From assembly GCF_001718835.1 (NCBI RefSeq), contig NZ_CP013444.1, forward strand, positions 2,852,001 through 2,916,000: a stretch of DNA of 64,000 nucleotides, read 5' to 3'. The position numbers and the translations under genes are program-made. This stretch comes from Burkholderia cepacia. Lineage in GTDB: Bacteria; Pseudomonadota; Gammaproteobacteria; Burkholderiales; Burkholderiaceae. The notes beneath the pieces were generated by a model, which was given only the letters and a program-made list of their open reading frames with translations, was not told where the DNA came from and did no database searches. Numbering within the stretch: the first letter of the stretch is position 1; each line of letters opens with the position of its first letter. Shown here one piece after another: positions 35,053 to 44,247 of the stretch.

Positions 35053-35982
35053 TTGAACTCCGTGAAGGCCAAACCGCTCCCCCCTGTCTACGCGTTGCGC
35101 GCATTCGAAAGCGCCGCGCGCACCGGCTCGTTTACGCTGGCCGCCGAGGAACTGAGCCTCACGCAGAGCGCGGTGAGCAAGCACGTCAGGACGCTCGAGG
35201 CTTACTTCGGGCGGAAACTGTTCGTCCGGCGCGGCCCCAGGATGACCGTGACGGCGGAAGCGCAGATCTTCGCGTCGGGGCTGCGGCGCGGCTTCCGGCA
35301 GATCGAGGAAGCCTGCATGCTGTTCCAGTCGCAACGCGACGTGCTGCGGCTCAAGGCGCCGTCCACGCTCACGATGCGCTGGCTGCTCGATGCACTGGCC
35401 GCCTTTCGCAACACGCGGCCCGCGTTCGAGGTGCAGATCGCGAGCGTGTGGATGGATGTCGACACCGTCGATTTCTTCAGCGAATCCTACGATTGCGCGA
35501 TCCTGCTGGGCGCAGGCAAGTTCGGCGAGGCCACGCAGTGCGTGAAGCTGTTCGACGAATGGTTGATCCCGATCTGCTCTCACGCGCTCGCGCCGGCGGC
35601 CCGTGCGAATCTTGCCGCGTGCGAGCTGATCCACCCGTCGCCCGACCGGCGCGACTGGCGCCGCTGGCTCAACGGAAGCGGACACGCGTTCGATGTGGAC
35701 ATCACGCGCGGGCAGGTGTTCGACATGCTCGAACAGGGCATCGCGGCGGCCATCGCCGGCCACGGCATCTCGATCGGCGATCTCGCGCTGTGCGCCGGCG
35801 CGATCGATTCGGGGCAGCTCGTGCTGCCGTTCAAGACGGCCGTCAATACCGGCGACGCGTACTACCTCGTCTGGCCGGACGACTCCGGCAAAGCCGCGCA
35901 GGTGCGCGAACTCCTCGCGTTCCTGGAAAGCCGGATGCCGCGCCTGACCTATCCGGACATTCGCTTCGCGGGTGTGCGCTGA
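35053..35982 (+). CDS. LysR-family regulator, GcvA type, likely controlling the LysE exporter
   Basis: This 309-residue protein has a helix-turn-helix at residues 10-65 (AFESAARTGSFTLAAEELSLTQSAVSKHVRTLE) and a periplasmic-binding-like effector domain to the end. The reading frame opens at a TTG at 35053 with no strong ribosome site, and a GTG at 35062 is also possible, so the start is uncertain by three codons. It is divergent from the LysE-type exporter gene. Confidence 0.8.
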   Translation: MNSVKAKPLPPVYALRAFESAARTGSFTLAAEELSLTQSAVSKHVRTLEAYFGRKLFVRRGPRMTVTAEAQIFASGLRRGFRQIEEACMLFQSQRDVLRLKAPSTLTMRWLLDALAAFRNTRPAFEVQIASVWMDVDTVDFFSESYDCAILLGAGKFGEATQCVKLFDEWLIPICSHALAPAARANLAACELIHPSPDRRDWRRWLNGSGHAFDVDITRGQVFDMLEQGIAAAIAGHGISIGDLALCAGAIDSGQLVLPFKTAVNTGDAYYLVWPDDSGKAAQVRELLAFLESRMPRLTYPDIRFAGVR

Positions 35983-36183
35983 GCTTGCTCAACCCAAACT
36001 TCGGATACCTGATCAGGAAGCGCTGCGACCGATCAACCGGGGTCGCGTCCGCATGACCGAAGCGCACAAAAAGGTGTGAAGTTTCTCTTCTCGACGTGTT
36101 AATTTTGGTGGCCTCTCTCCGTCGTCTCAATGGCGGCACGCAACTTGCCCGGGCATTTGGCCCACACTGACAGGAGACTCGCC

Positions 36184-36657
36184 ATGACGATTCAGAAGAT
36201 CACGCCGTTCCTCTGGTACGCGGCGGAAGCCGAAGAAGCCGCCACCTTCTATGCAGGCATCTTTCCGGACTCGCGCGTGAATCGGGTCACGTCGGTGACG
36301 GGCGCCGGCGCCACCAAGGTCGTCGAGTTCGAGCTGTTCGGGCAGCCGTTCTTCGCGATGAGCCACCCGCGCACCGACACGTTCAACCACGCGATCTCGC
36401 TGATGGTCAATTGTCGCGACCAGGCGGAACTCGACCGCTACTGGAACGCCCTGCTCGACAACGGCGGCACGGCCGACGCCTGCGGCTGGCTGCGAGACCG
36501 CTATGGCGTCTCGTGGCAGATCGTTCCGGAAGCGCTGATCCCGATGATGTCCGACCGCGACACCGTCAAGGCCACGCGCGTGGCCGGCGCGATGATGCAA
36601 ATGACGAAGTTCGACGTCGCCGCGCTGCAGGCGGCCTATGCGGGGACGACGGATTGA
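36184..36657 (+). CDS. VOC superfamily protein (PhnB/glyoxalase type)
   Basis: This 157-residue protein starts at the ATG at 36184 with AGGAGA upstream. The N-terminal ITPFLWYAAEAEEAATFYAGIFPDSRV pattern and the NHAISLMVNCRDQAELDRYW stretch are typical of the PhnB/3-demethylubiquinone methyltransferase-like VOC group. Members bind a metal and small molecules; the role of this one is unknown. Confidence 0.8.
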   Translation: MTIQKITPFLWYAAEAEEAATFYAGIFPDSRVNRVTSVTGAGATKVVEFELFGQPFFAMSHPRTDTFNHAISLMVNCRDQAELDRYWNALLDNGGTADACGWLRDRYGVSWQIVPEALIPMMSDRDTVKATRVAGAMMQMTKFDVAALQAAYAGTTD

Positions 36658-36711
36658 CGAAAGGCCCCGCGCCTCGTGCGCGCCACCGGGCGTCGATCAG
36701 GCTGGGCCCGC

Positions 36712-36951
36712 CTATTTCACCTGCGCGTCGGTCACGATGAACTCCTCGGCCGCCTTGCGCTGGATCGCGGCCATCATCGCCAGATCGTGCTTGCTGCCCG
36801 GCTCGCTGGAGACGACGCCGGTTGCGTGTTTCGCCTTCGCGCCCGGCGGGTAGAACACGAACGACGCGCCGGCCGGGGCGTCCGGCTGCGCGCGCAGGCG
36901 CTTGTTGAGGATTTTCAGGTACTTCTTCTTCGACACTTCCTTTGCAGCCAT
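36712..36951 (-). CDS. Small lysine-rich hypothetical protein, 79 residues
   Basis: The ATG at 36951 is preceded by GGAGGAGGG, a strong ribosome site. The protein starts MAAKEVSKKKYLKILNKRL and is basic at the N-terminus. It has no cysteine or membrane segment and no family I recognise. It faces the VOC gene tail to tail and has no clear partner. Confidence 0.6.
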   Translation of the reverse strand: MAAKEVSKKKYLKILNKRLRAQPDAPAGASFVFYPPGAKAKHATGVVSSEPGSKHDLAMMAAIQRKAAEEFIVTDAQVK

Positions 36952-37038
36952 GACACCCTCCTCCATGGTTACGATCAGGGCAGCATACCAGCTTTGATCG
37001 CCGTCCCGGCGCGCCCGATCGCGGCTGCGCGAAGCGCA

Positions 37039-38184
37039 TCAGACATGCGCTGCGCTGGTCGCGGCTTCGTCCGGGCTATAGACGCTCAATCCCTCGATCG
37101 GGTCCATCGGCGCCTCCCACGGGCGCGCCGCAATCGCGCGCATCGCGGCGTCGTAGCCGGCCTGCCGGCGGGCCGCGATGCCGGCCGGCGTGAAATCGAT
37201 GTCCTTCAGCTGATTGTCGCTGGCGAGGCGCGGCGCCGCGAGCTTGACCAGGTGCATCGTGGTTTCGCATCCCCACGCGGCCAGCGCCCGGACTTCGGGC
37301 GTCACGCGCTCGGCTTCCGGCACGTGGCGGGCCAGTTCGCGGATCACATGGCGCAGCCGGTGGATCTGCTGCTGGCGCGCGATGTGGCTGTCGGTGCGGC
37401 TCGCGTACTGGATGTCCTTCTGCCGCTCCGACACCTGCCAGATGCTCTCGGGCTCCGGGCCGGCCGGATTCCACATCTGCACCGAGAAGATGATCGAGCT
37501 GCGGCGCGGATTGTCGTCGAGCACGACCTCGACCGGCGTATTCGAATACACGCCGCCGTCCCAGTAAGGCTCGCCGTCGATCCGTATCGCCGGAAACGCG
37601 GGCGGCAGCGCGCCCGAGCTCATGATGTGCTCGACGGTCAGCGAGTTGTGGGGGTCGCGCGAATCGAAATAGCGCATCGTACCGGTGCACGCGTTGACCG
37701 CGCTGACGGTCAGGCGCGGGTGGCCCGCGTTCAGCAGGTCGGGATCGATCAGCGACGCGAGTGTGTCGCGCAGCGGTGCGATCCGGTAATACGACGCACG
37801 ATCGACGCCGAGGCGCGCCATCGGCCCGAGCCACGATGCCGGATTGGGCTGGAAGAATCCCGCGATGCCGCTGCCGATGATCATCATCTCGGCAAACAGC
37901 CTGTCCCAGCCCGGCAGCGAGACGGGGCCGGCGAGTTCGGTTCGTTCGGTCACGCGCCGCCAGAACTCCTCGAGGCGCCGATAGCGATGCTCGGGCGGAT
38001 TTCCGGCGATCAGCGCCGCGTTGATCGCACCGATCGACGTGCCGATGACCCAGTCCGGCTCGATGCCGGATTCGCTCATCGCCTGGAAGACGCCGAGCTG
38101 GAACGCGCCCAGTGCGCCGCCGCCCTGGAGCACGAGCACGACTTGCCCCGGCAATTCCATTCGTTCTGGCTGGCTCACAAACAT
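37039..38184 (-). CDS. Patatin-like phospholipase with DUF3734-type C-terminus
   Basis: This is a 381-residue protein. The oxyanion hole LQGGGALGAFQLGV, the nucleophile motif GTSIG and the DGGVY catalytic Asp are all present, so it is probably an active serine lipase/phospholipase. After residue 200 it continues into the DUF3734 region found in many bacterial patatins. I start it at the ATG at 38184, which has GAGG upstream; earlier codons add a non-conserved leader. There is no signal peptide, so it is probably cytoplasmic. Confidence 0.85.
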   Translation of the reverse strand: MFVSQPERMELPGQVVLVLQGGGALGAFQLGVFQAMSESGIEPDWVIGTSIGAINAALIAGNPPEHRYRRLEEFWRRVTERTELAGPVSLPGWDRLFAEMMIIGSGIAGFFQPNPASWLGPMARLGVDRASYYRIAPLRDTLASLIDPDLLNAGHPRLTVSAVNACTGTMRYFDSRDPHNSLTVEHIMSSGALPPAFPAIRIDGEPYWDGGVYSNTPVEVVLDDNPRRSSIIFSVQMWNPAGPEPESIWQVSERQKDIQYASRTDSHIARQQQIHRLRHVIRELARHVPEAERVTPEVRALAAWGCETTMHLVKLAAPRLASDNQLKDIDFTPAGIAARRQAGYDAAMRAIAARPWEAPMDPIEGLSVYSPDEAATSAAHV

Positions 38185-38300
38185 GGCTTGCCTCGCTGGT
38201 GCAGCAATGGCCGGACCCACCCCGGTTGATCCAGTGTAGTAGGCGATCGGCGCCGTGCCGATCGAGGGTTATTCCGGATGCTGCTGCTCGCTGAAATTTG

Positions 38301-38315
38301 TATGATGACCACATA
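38301..38315 (+). promoter_or_regulatory. -10 element with overlapping short palindrome upstream of the GntR gene
   Basis: TATGAT at 38301-38306 could be a -10 box about 30 bases before the ATG at 38336. It is the left half of TATG-N7-CATA (38301-38315), a small palindrome of the kind FadR-type regulators bind. The role is inferred. Confidence 0.35.
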
Positions 38316-38335
38316 ACCTTACAAACCAGAGCACC

Positions 38336-39040
38336 ATGTTCGAGAAAATTCCCGCCCGTGCGATGAGCGACCATGTCGCGCAGCAACTGCTCAAGCAGAT
38401 CGAAGTCGGCAGCTTCTCGGCCACCGGCAAGCTGCCGACGGAGGCCGTGCTCGCGCAGGAATTCGGCGTGAGCCGCACCGTGATCCGCGAGGCGATCTCG
38501 CGGCTGAAGAACGAAGGCGTGGTCGAGCCGCGCCAGGGCAGCGGCGTGTACGTGAACCAGCACGGCGCGATCCGTCCGCTGCGGATCGACTACGCGGAAG
38601 CGGTCGAGGCCACCTCGCTGCCGCACCTGCTCGCGGTGCGCCGCGCGATCGAGGCCGAGGTCGCGGCCGAAGCGGCCCTGCACCACACCGACGAAGACAT
38701 GGCCGACATCGACGATGCGCTGCGCAAGATCGACGATGCCGTGGCCGAAGGGCGCGACGGCGTCGCGGAAGATGTCGCGTTCCACCGCACGATCGCGGCC
38801 GTCACCGGCAACCCGTATTTCCTGAAGACGCTGCAGTTCCTGAACCAGTACCTCGAGGCCGGCGTGAAGGTCACGCGGCGCAACGAAGCGACGCGCGAGG
38901 ACTTTTCGCGCCAGGTGCGCGAGGAACACGCGGCGATCGCCGACGCGATCCGCGCGCGCGACCCGATGGCCGCACGCAACGCGGCGCGCACGCACATGTA
39001 CAACGCCGCCCGCCGTCTCGCGGAAGCCGGCATCTGCTGA
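38336..39040 (+). CDS. GntR-family (FadR subfamily) regulator of the C4 acid-sugar operon
   Basis: This 234-residue protein has a winged helix at residues 12-80 (LPTEAVLAQEFGVSRTVIREAISRL) and an FCD effector domain after residue 95 with the usual His-rich metal site (FHRTIAAVTGN, EEHAAI, RTHMYNAA). It is the first gene in line with the erythronate/threonate operon, 70 bases before ltnD, and probably responds to an acid-sugar intermediate. Confidence 0.85.
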   Translation: MFEKIPARAMSDHVAQQLLKQIEVGSFSATGKLPTEAVLAQEFGVSRTVIREAISRLKNEGVVEPRQGSGVYVNQHGAIRPLRIDYAEAVEATSLPHLLAVRRAIEAEVAAEAALHHTDEDMADIDDALRKIDDAVAEGRDGVAEDVAFHRTIAAVTGNPYFLKTLQFLNQYLEAGVKVTRRNEATREDFSRQVREEHAAIADAIRARDPMAARNAARTHMYNAARRLAEAGIC

Positions 39041-39110
39041 CGCCGGCGGCCGCGGCCGTTGCAGGCGCCGCCGCTGTCACGAACCTCTCCCGAATCGATC
39101 AAGGTTGACC

Positions 39111-40001
39111 ATGTCACGAAATGTTGGAGTCATCGGCCTCGGCGCGATGGGCCTCGGCGTCGCCCGCTCGCTGCTGCGCGCCGGCCTGCGCGTGCACGCA
39201 TGCGACGTGCGCGACACCGTGCTGCAGGCATTCGCCGCCGAAGGCGGCATCGCCTGCGCGACGCCGGCCGAACTCGGCGCGCAGTGCGACGTCGTCGTCA
39301 CGCTCGTCGTCAATGCCGCGCAGACCGAAGCGGTGCTGTTCGGCGAGCGCGGCGCGGTCGCGGCGATGAAGCCGGGCAGCGTCGTGATCGCGAGCGCGAC
39401 CGTCGCGCCCGAATTCGCGGTCGCGCTCGGCGCGCGCATCGAAGCGGCCGGCCTGCAGATGCTCGATGCGCCGGTATCGGGCGGCGCCGCGCGCGCGGCC
39501 TCCGGCGAGATGACGATGATGACGTCGGGCCCCGCCGCCGCGTACGCGGGCTGCGAGGACGTGCTCGCCGCGATCGCCGGCAAGGTCTATCGCCTCGGCG
39601 ACGCGCACGGCATCGGCTCGAAGGTGAAGATCATCAACCAGCTGCTGGCCGGCGTGCATATCGCCGCAGCGGCCGAGGCGATGGCGCTGGGCCTGCGCGA
39701 AGGCGTGGACGCCGACGCGCTGTATGACGTGATCACGCACAGCGCCGGCAATTCGTGGATGTTCGAGAACCGCGTGCCTCACATCCTGAACGGCGACTAC
39801 ACGCCGCTGTCGGCCGTCGACATCTTCGTGAAGGATCTCGGCCTCGTGCTCGATACCGCGCGCCGCAGCAAGTTCCCGCTGCCGCTGTCGGCCACCGCGC
39901 ACCAGATGTTCATGAGCGCGTCGAGCGCCGGCCACGGCGGTGAGGACGATTCCGCCGTGATCAAGACCTTCCCCGGCATCACGCTGCCGCCTGCCCGCTG
40001 A
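39111..40001 (+). CDS. ltnD: L-threonate 2-dehydrogenase
   Basis: This is a 296-residue enzyme of the beta-hydroxyacid dehydrogenase family. The NAD motif is GVIGLGAMGLGVA at the start, the substrate motif DAPVSGGAARAASGEM is near residue 122, and the catalytic Lys is in GSKVKIINQLLAG. LtnD oxidises L-threonate to 2-oxo-tetronate. The assignment rests on the operon, which has the otnK, otnC and otnI genes used for this substrate. Confidence 0.8.
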   Translation: MSRNVGVIGLGAMGLGVARSLLRAGLRVHACDVRDTVLQAFAAEGGIACATPAELGAQCDVVVTLVVNAAQTEAVLFGERGAVAAMKPGSVVIASATVAPEFAVALGARIEAAGLQMLDAPVSGGAARAASGEMTMMTSGPAAAYAGCEDVLAAIAGKVYRLGDAHGIGSKVKIINQLLAGVHIAAAAEAMALGLREGVDADALYDVITHSAGNSWMFENRVPHILNGDYTPLSAVDIFVKDLGLVLDTARRSKFPLPLSATAHQMFMSASSAGHGGEDDSAVIKTFPGITLPPAR

Positions 40002-40020
40002 TTCGAACGACGTACCCGCC

Positions 40021-41319
40021 ATGACCGCTTCCGTTTCCCGTCCCCTGCTCGGCTGCATCGCCGACGATTTCACCGGCGCGACCGATCTCGCGAACATGCT
40101 CGTCAAGAGCGGCATGCGCACCGTGCAGACGATCGGCGTGCCCGCCGACGGTGCCGCGGACACCACGCTCGACGCCGACGCGATCGTCGTCGCGCTGAAG
40201 TCGCGCACGATCCCTGCCGCCGATGCCGTCGCGCAATCGCTCGCCGCGTACGCATGGCTGCGCGCGCAAGGCTGCCGGCAATTTTTCTTCAAGTACTGCT
40301 CGACGTTCGATTCGACCGACGCGGGCAACATCGGGCCCGTCGCCGATGCGCTGCTCGATGCGGCCGGCGGCGGCTTCACGATCGCGTGCCCGGCGTTCCC
40401 GGAGAACGGCCGCACGATCTATCGCGGCCACCTGTTCGTCGGCGACGTGCTGCTGAACGAATCGGGCATGGAACACCATCCGCTCACGCCAATGAAGGAC
40501 GCGAACCTCGTGCGCGTGCTGCAGCGGCAGACGAAGGCACCTGTCGGCCTGATCCGCTACGACACGATCGCGCTGGGCGCGGCCGCCGTGCGCACGCGGA
40601 TCGACCAGCTGCGCGCGGAAGGCGCGCGCTTCGCAATCGCCGACGCGCTGTCGGACCGTGACCTCTACGTGCTCGGCGAAGCCTGCGCGGGCTTGCCGCT
40701 CGTCACCGGCGGCTCGGGCATCGCGCTCGGCCTGCCCGCGAATTTCCGCCGCGCGGAGCAACTGCCCGAGCGCGACAACGCGGCGTCGCTGCCGCGCATC
40801 GACGGGCCCGCGACGGTGCTCGCCGGCAGCGCATCGAAGGCCACCAACGCGCAGGTCGCCGCATGGCGCGCCACGCGGCCGAGCTTCCGCATCGATCCGC
40901 TCGCGGCATCGCGCGGCGAACCCGTCGTCGACCAGGCACTCGCGTTCGCGCGCACGCACCTGCCGCAACCCGTGCTGATCTATGCGACCGCGACGCCCGA
41001 CGAAGTGAAGGCCGTGCAGCAGGCGCTCGGCGTCGACGCGGCCGGCCATCTCGTCGAAGCCACGCTCGCGGCGATCGCGCGCGGCCTGCGCGAGCTCGGC
41101 GTGCGCAAGTTCGTCGTCGCCGGCGGCGAGACGTCCGGCGCGGTCGTGCAGGCGCTCGACGTGAAGTCGCTGCAGATCGGCGCGCAGATCGATCCGGGCG
41201 TGCCGGCGACGGCCACCATCGACGCAGCGCCGCTCGGCCTCGCGCTGAAGTCCGGCAACTTCGGCGCGGTCGATTTCTTCGACAAGGCGCTGCGCGCGCT
41301 GGACGGAGCCGCACGATGA
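40021..41319 (+). CDS. otnK: 3-oxo-tetronate kinase
   Basis: This 432-residue protein has the four-carbon acid-sugar kinase fold (DUF1537). GCIADDFTGATDLANMLVKSGM at the start and the C-terminal VVAGGETSGAVVQAL are the two family hallmarks. It phosphorylates 3-oxo-tetronate at C4. Its stop overlaps the otnC start (ATGA), so the two are made together. Confidence 0.88.
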   Translation: MTASVSRPLLGCIADDFTGATDLANMLVKSGMRTVQTIGVPADGAADTTLDADAIVVALKSRTIPAADAVAQSLAAYAWLRAQGCRQFFFKYCSTFDSTDAGNIGPVADALLDAAGGGFTIACPAFPENGRTIYRGHLFVGDVLLNESGMEHHPLTPMKDANLVRVLQRQTKAPVGLIRYDTIALGAAAVRTRIDQLRAEGARFAIADALSDRDLYVLGEACAGLPLVTGGSGIALGLPANFRRAEQLPERDNAASLPRIDGPATVLAGSASKATNAQVAAWRATRPSFRIDPLAASRGEPVVDQALAFARTHLPQPVLIYATATPDEVKAVQQALGVDAAGHLVEATLAAIARGLRELGVRKFVVAGGETSGAVVQALDVKSLQIGAQIDPGVPATATIDAAPLGLALKSGNFGAVDFFDKALRALDGAAR

Positions 41320-41954
41320 GCGACGAAGCGAAACGGCGCGAAGAGATCTGCGTCGTCGGCGCCAGCCTGTACGCACGCGGCCATGCAGTCGGGAGCGCCG
41401 GCAACATCAGCGCGCGGCTGCCCGACGGCTGGCTGATCACGCCGACCGACGCGTGCCTCGGCCGGCTCGACCCGAACGACATCGCGAAGGTCGGCCTCGA
41501 CGGCCAGCCCGTATCGGGCGGCAAGCCGTCGAAGACGCTCGCCCTGCATCGCGGCATCTACGCACGCAATGCCGAAGCGAACGGCGTCGTCCACACGCAT
41601 TCGACGCACCTCGTCGCGCTGACGCTCGCGGGCGTATGGCGCGACACCGACGTGCTGCCGCCGATCACGCCGTACTACGTGATGAAGGTCGGCCATATTC
41701 CGCTGATCCGCTACCGCCGCCCCGGCGATCCGGGCGTCGCGGCGGAAGTCGCGGCGCTCGCCGACCAGGTGCGCGGCGTGCTGCTCGACCGCCTCGGCCC
41801 GGTGATGTGGGGGCCGTCGGTATCGCACGCGTCGTATGCGCTCGAAGAGCTCGAGGAAACGGCGCGGCTGTGGCTGATGACGAACCCGAAGCCCGAGCCG
41901 CTGTCCGAAGCGGCGCTCGACGAGCTCAGGCAAGCGTTCGGCGCGCGCTGGTAA
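41316..41954 (+). CDS. otnC: 3-oxo-tetronate 4-phosphate decarboxylase
   Basis: This is a 212-residue class II aldolase-family protein. The phosphate-binding GSAGNISARL and the metal-binding HTHSTH are present. It decarboxylates 3-oxo-tetronate 4-phosphate to dihydroxyacetone phosphate. It starts by ATGA overlap with otnK. Confidence 0.88.
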   Translation: MSDEAKRREEICVVGASLYARGHAVGSAGNISARLPDGWLITPTDACLGRLDPNDIAKVGLDGQPVSGGKPSKTLALHRGIYARNAEANGVVHTHSTHLVALTLAGVWRDTDVLPPITPYYVMKVGHIPLIRYRRPGDPGVAAEVAALADQVRGVLLDRLGPVMWGPSVSHASYALEELEETARLWLMTNPKPEPLSEAALDELRQAFGARW

Positions 41955-42059
41955 TTCGCCATTTCTGCCCGCCGTGTGCGCGGGCCCTGCCGTCAGCACA
42001 CACCAACGACCGGCGTCGTACGCGCCGCCGGCACCCCCATCATTGGATTGGAGACGACG

Positions 42060-43385
42060 ATGACTGCTCTCGACGCGGCCGCTGGCCGCTCGCCCACCGT
42101 GGCCGCCCGTTCGGCCGAACTGGATCTGACCTACAAGAAAGTGTTCTGGCGCATCGTGCCGTTCCTGATGCTCTGCTACGTGGTCGCGTATCTCGACCGC
42201 GTGAACGTCGGCTTCGCGAAGCTGCAGATGTCGCAGGATCTCGCGTTCAGCGAAACCGTGTTCGGTCTCGGCGCCGGCATCTTCTTTCTTGGCTATTTTC
42301 TGTTCGAACTGCCAAGCAACCTGCTGATGCACCGCATCGGCGCACGCATCTGGATCGCGCGGATCATGATCACCTGGGGCCTGCTGTCCGGGCTGTTCGC
42401 ATTCGTGCAGACGCCGACGCAGTTCTACGTGCTGCGCTTCCTGCTCGGCCTCGCGGAAGCCGGCTTCTATCCCGGCGTGATCCTGTATCTCACGTACTGG
42501 TTCCCGTCGCATCGCCGCGCGAAGATCATCGCGGTGTTCATGTCCGCGATTCCCGTGTCGGGCATCTTCGGCAACCCGCTGTCGGGCTGGATCATGGAGC
42601 GCTTCCACGGCGGCTCGGGTTTCCACGGCTGGCAATGGATGTTCATGATCGAAGCCGTGCCGGCCGTGCTCGTCGGCATCGCGACGATCCTGTATCTCGA
42701 CAACAGCATCCGCAGCGCGAAGTGGCTCGACGAACGCGAGAAACAGCTGCTGGAGGACGAGATCGCCGCGCAGCCGCAGGAGCAGCAGAAGCACGGCCAT
42801 TCGCTGAAGGCCGTGTTCGCCGACCCGCGCATGTGGTGGATGTCGCTGATCTACTTCGCGTTCGTCACGGGCCAGTACGGCCTCACGTTCTGGATGCCGA
42901 CGCTCGTGAAGTCGACCGGCATCACCGATACGCTGCAGATCGGCCTGCTGTCCGCGATCCCGTTCCTCGTCGCGATCGTCGTGATGAACCTGTTCGGCCA
43001 CAGCGCGGACAAGCGCCGCGAACGCCGCTGGCACCTGATCGTGCCGGCGCTGATGGGCGCGGTCGGGTTTGCGGTCGCCGCGTCGTACTCGCACAATACG
43101 GCGGTGTCGATCGTGTTTCTGTCGCTCGCGGCGGGCGGCGTGCTGACCTGCGCACCGCTGTTCTGGTCGCTGCCGACCGCGTTCCTCGCGGGCTCCGCGG
43201 CCGCCGCCGGGATCGCGATCATCAACTCGGTCGGCAACCTCGCCGGGTTCGCGAGCCCGTACGTGATCGGCTACCTGAAGGACGTCACGCACAGCACGGC
43301 GTCCGGCATGTACGTGCTGGCGGCGATGCTCGTGATCGGCGCGATCGCCGTGTGGCTCACGCCGGCCAGACTGGTCAACCGCTGA
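42060..43385 (+). CDS. MFS transporter, anion:cation symporter type, acid-sugar uptake candidate
   Basis: This 441-residue protein has 12 predicted helices. It starts at the ATG at 42060, with GGAG six bases upstream. The loop after helix 2 is the MFS type (HRIGARIWIARIMITWG), and the start YKKVFWRIVPFLMLCYVVAYLDRVNVGFAKLQM is that of the phthalate/tartrate/glucarate permease group (ACS family). In this operon it should import erythronate or threonate. Confidence 0.82.
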   Translation: MTALDAAAGRSPTVAARSAELDLTYKKVFWRIVPFLMLCYVVAYLDRVNVGFAKLQMSQDLAFSETVFGLGAGIFFLGYFLFELPSNLLMHRIGARIWIARIMITWGLLSGLFAFVQTPTQFYVLRFLLGLAEAGFYPGVILYLTYWFPSHRRAKIIAVFMSAIPVSGIFGNPLSGWIMERFHGGSGFHGWQWMFMIEAVPAVLVGIATILYLDNSIRSAKWLDEREKQLLEDEIAAQPQEQQKHGHSLKAVFADPRMWWMSLIYFAFVTGQYGLTFWMPTLVKSTGITDTLQIGLLSAIPFLVAIVVMNLFGHSADKRRERRWHLIVPALMGAVGFAVAASYSHNTAVSIVFLSLAAGGVLTCAPLFWSLPTAFLAGSAAAAGIAIINSVGNLAGFASPYVIGYLKDVTHSTASGMYVLAAMLVIGAIAVWLTPARLVNR

Positions 43386-43392
43386 TCGACGC

Positions 43393-43420
43393 GGGGGCGC
43401 CGCGCGGCTGCCCCCTTTTT
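43393..43420 (+). terminator. Hairpin plus T-run between the MFS gene and otnI
   Basis: GGGGGC-GCC at 43393-43401 pairs with GGC-T-GCCCCC at 43406-43415, and TTTTT follows at 43416-43420. It is a good intrinsic terminator shape inside an operon and so may act as a partial terminator that lowers otnI and denD expression. Confidence 0.6.
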
Positions 43421-43442
43421 CTCACTGACAGGATCCGCTGCC

Positions 43443-44219
43443 ATGCCGCGCTTCGCCGCCAACCTCTCGATGATGTACACCGAGCATGCGTTCCTCGAAC
43501 GCTTCGCCGCTGCCGCCTACGACGGCTTCAAGGCCGTCGAGTACCTGTTCCCGTACGACTTCGCCGCGGAGGACATCCGTGCGCGCCTCGACGCGCACAA
43601 CCTCGAACAGGCGCTGTTCAACGCGCCGCCCGGCGACTGGGCCGCGGGCGAACGCGGCACCGCATCGCTGCCGGGCCGCGAGGACGAGTTCCGGCGCGGC
43701 ATCGACCAGGCGCTCGACTATGCGCGCGTGCTCGGCAACCGGAAGCTGCACGTGATGGCCGGGCTGATCGCGCCGGGCCAGGACCGCGCGCGCCATCGCG
43801 CGACCTACCTCGCGAACCTGCGCCATGCCGCGCAGGCCGCCGCCGCGCACGGCATCACGATCCTGATCGAGCCGATCAACCAGCGCGACATGCCCGGCTA
43901 TTTCCTGAGCCGTCAGGACGACGCGCAGGCGATCCGTGCGGAAGTCGGCGCGCCGAACCTGAAGGTGCAGTTCGACTGCTACCACTGCCAGATCGTCGAA
44001 GGCGATCTCGCGACGAAGCTCCGGCGCGATTTCGCGGGCATCGGCCATATCCAGATCGCGGGCGTGCCCGAGCGCCACGAGCCGGATCTCGGCGAACTCA
44101 ACTACCCGTATCTGTTCGAGCTGATCGACACGCTCGGCTACGACGGCTGGATCGGCTGCGAATACCGCCCGAAGGCCGGCACGTCGGAAGGGCTCGGCTG
44201 GCTCAAGCAGTACCTGTGA
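43443..44219 (+). CDS. otnI: 2-oxo-tetronate isomerase (hydroxypyruvate isomerase family)
   Basis: This 258-residue TIM-barrel protein is of the Hyi/OtnI type. The N-terminal PRFAANLSMMYTEHAFLERFAAAA and the metal/substrate positions in ILIEPINQRD, FDCYHCQI and GCEYRPK match the family. It converts 2-oxo-tetronate to 3-oxo-tetronate, joining the two dehydrogenases to the kinase and decarboxylase. It lies 57 bases downstream of the MFS gene, after the hairpin. Confidence 0.85.
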   Translation: MPRFAANLSMMYTEHAFLERFAAAAYDGFKAVEYLFPYDFAAEDIRARLDAHNLEQALFNAPPGDWAAGERGTASLPGREDEFRRGIDQALDYARVLGNRKLHVMAGLIAPGQDRARHRATYLANLRHAAQAAAAHGITILIEPINQRDMPGYFLSRQDDAQAIRAEVGAPNLKVQFDCYHCQIVEGDLATKLRRDFAGIGHIQIAGVPERHEPDLGELNYPYLFELIDTLGYDGWIGCEYRPKAGTSEGLGWLKQYL

Positions 44220-44247
44220 TTCACGCATTTCCACGAGGGCAACGAAC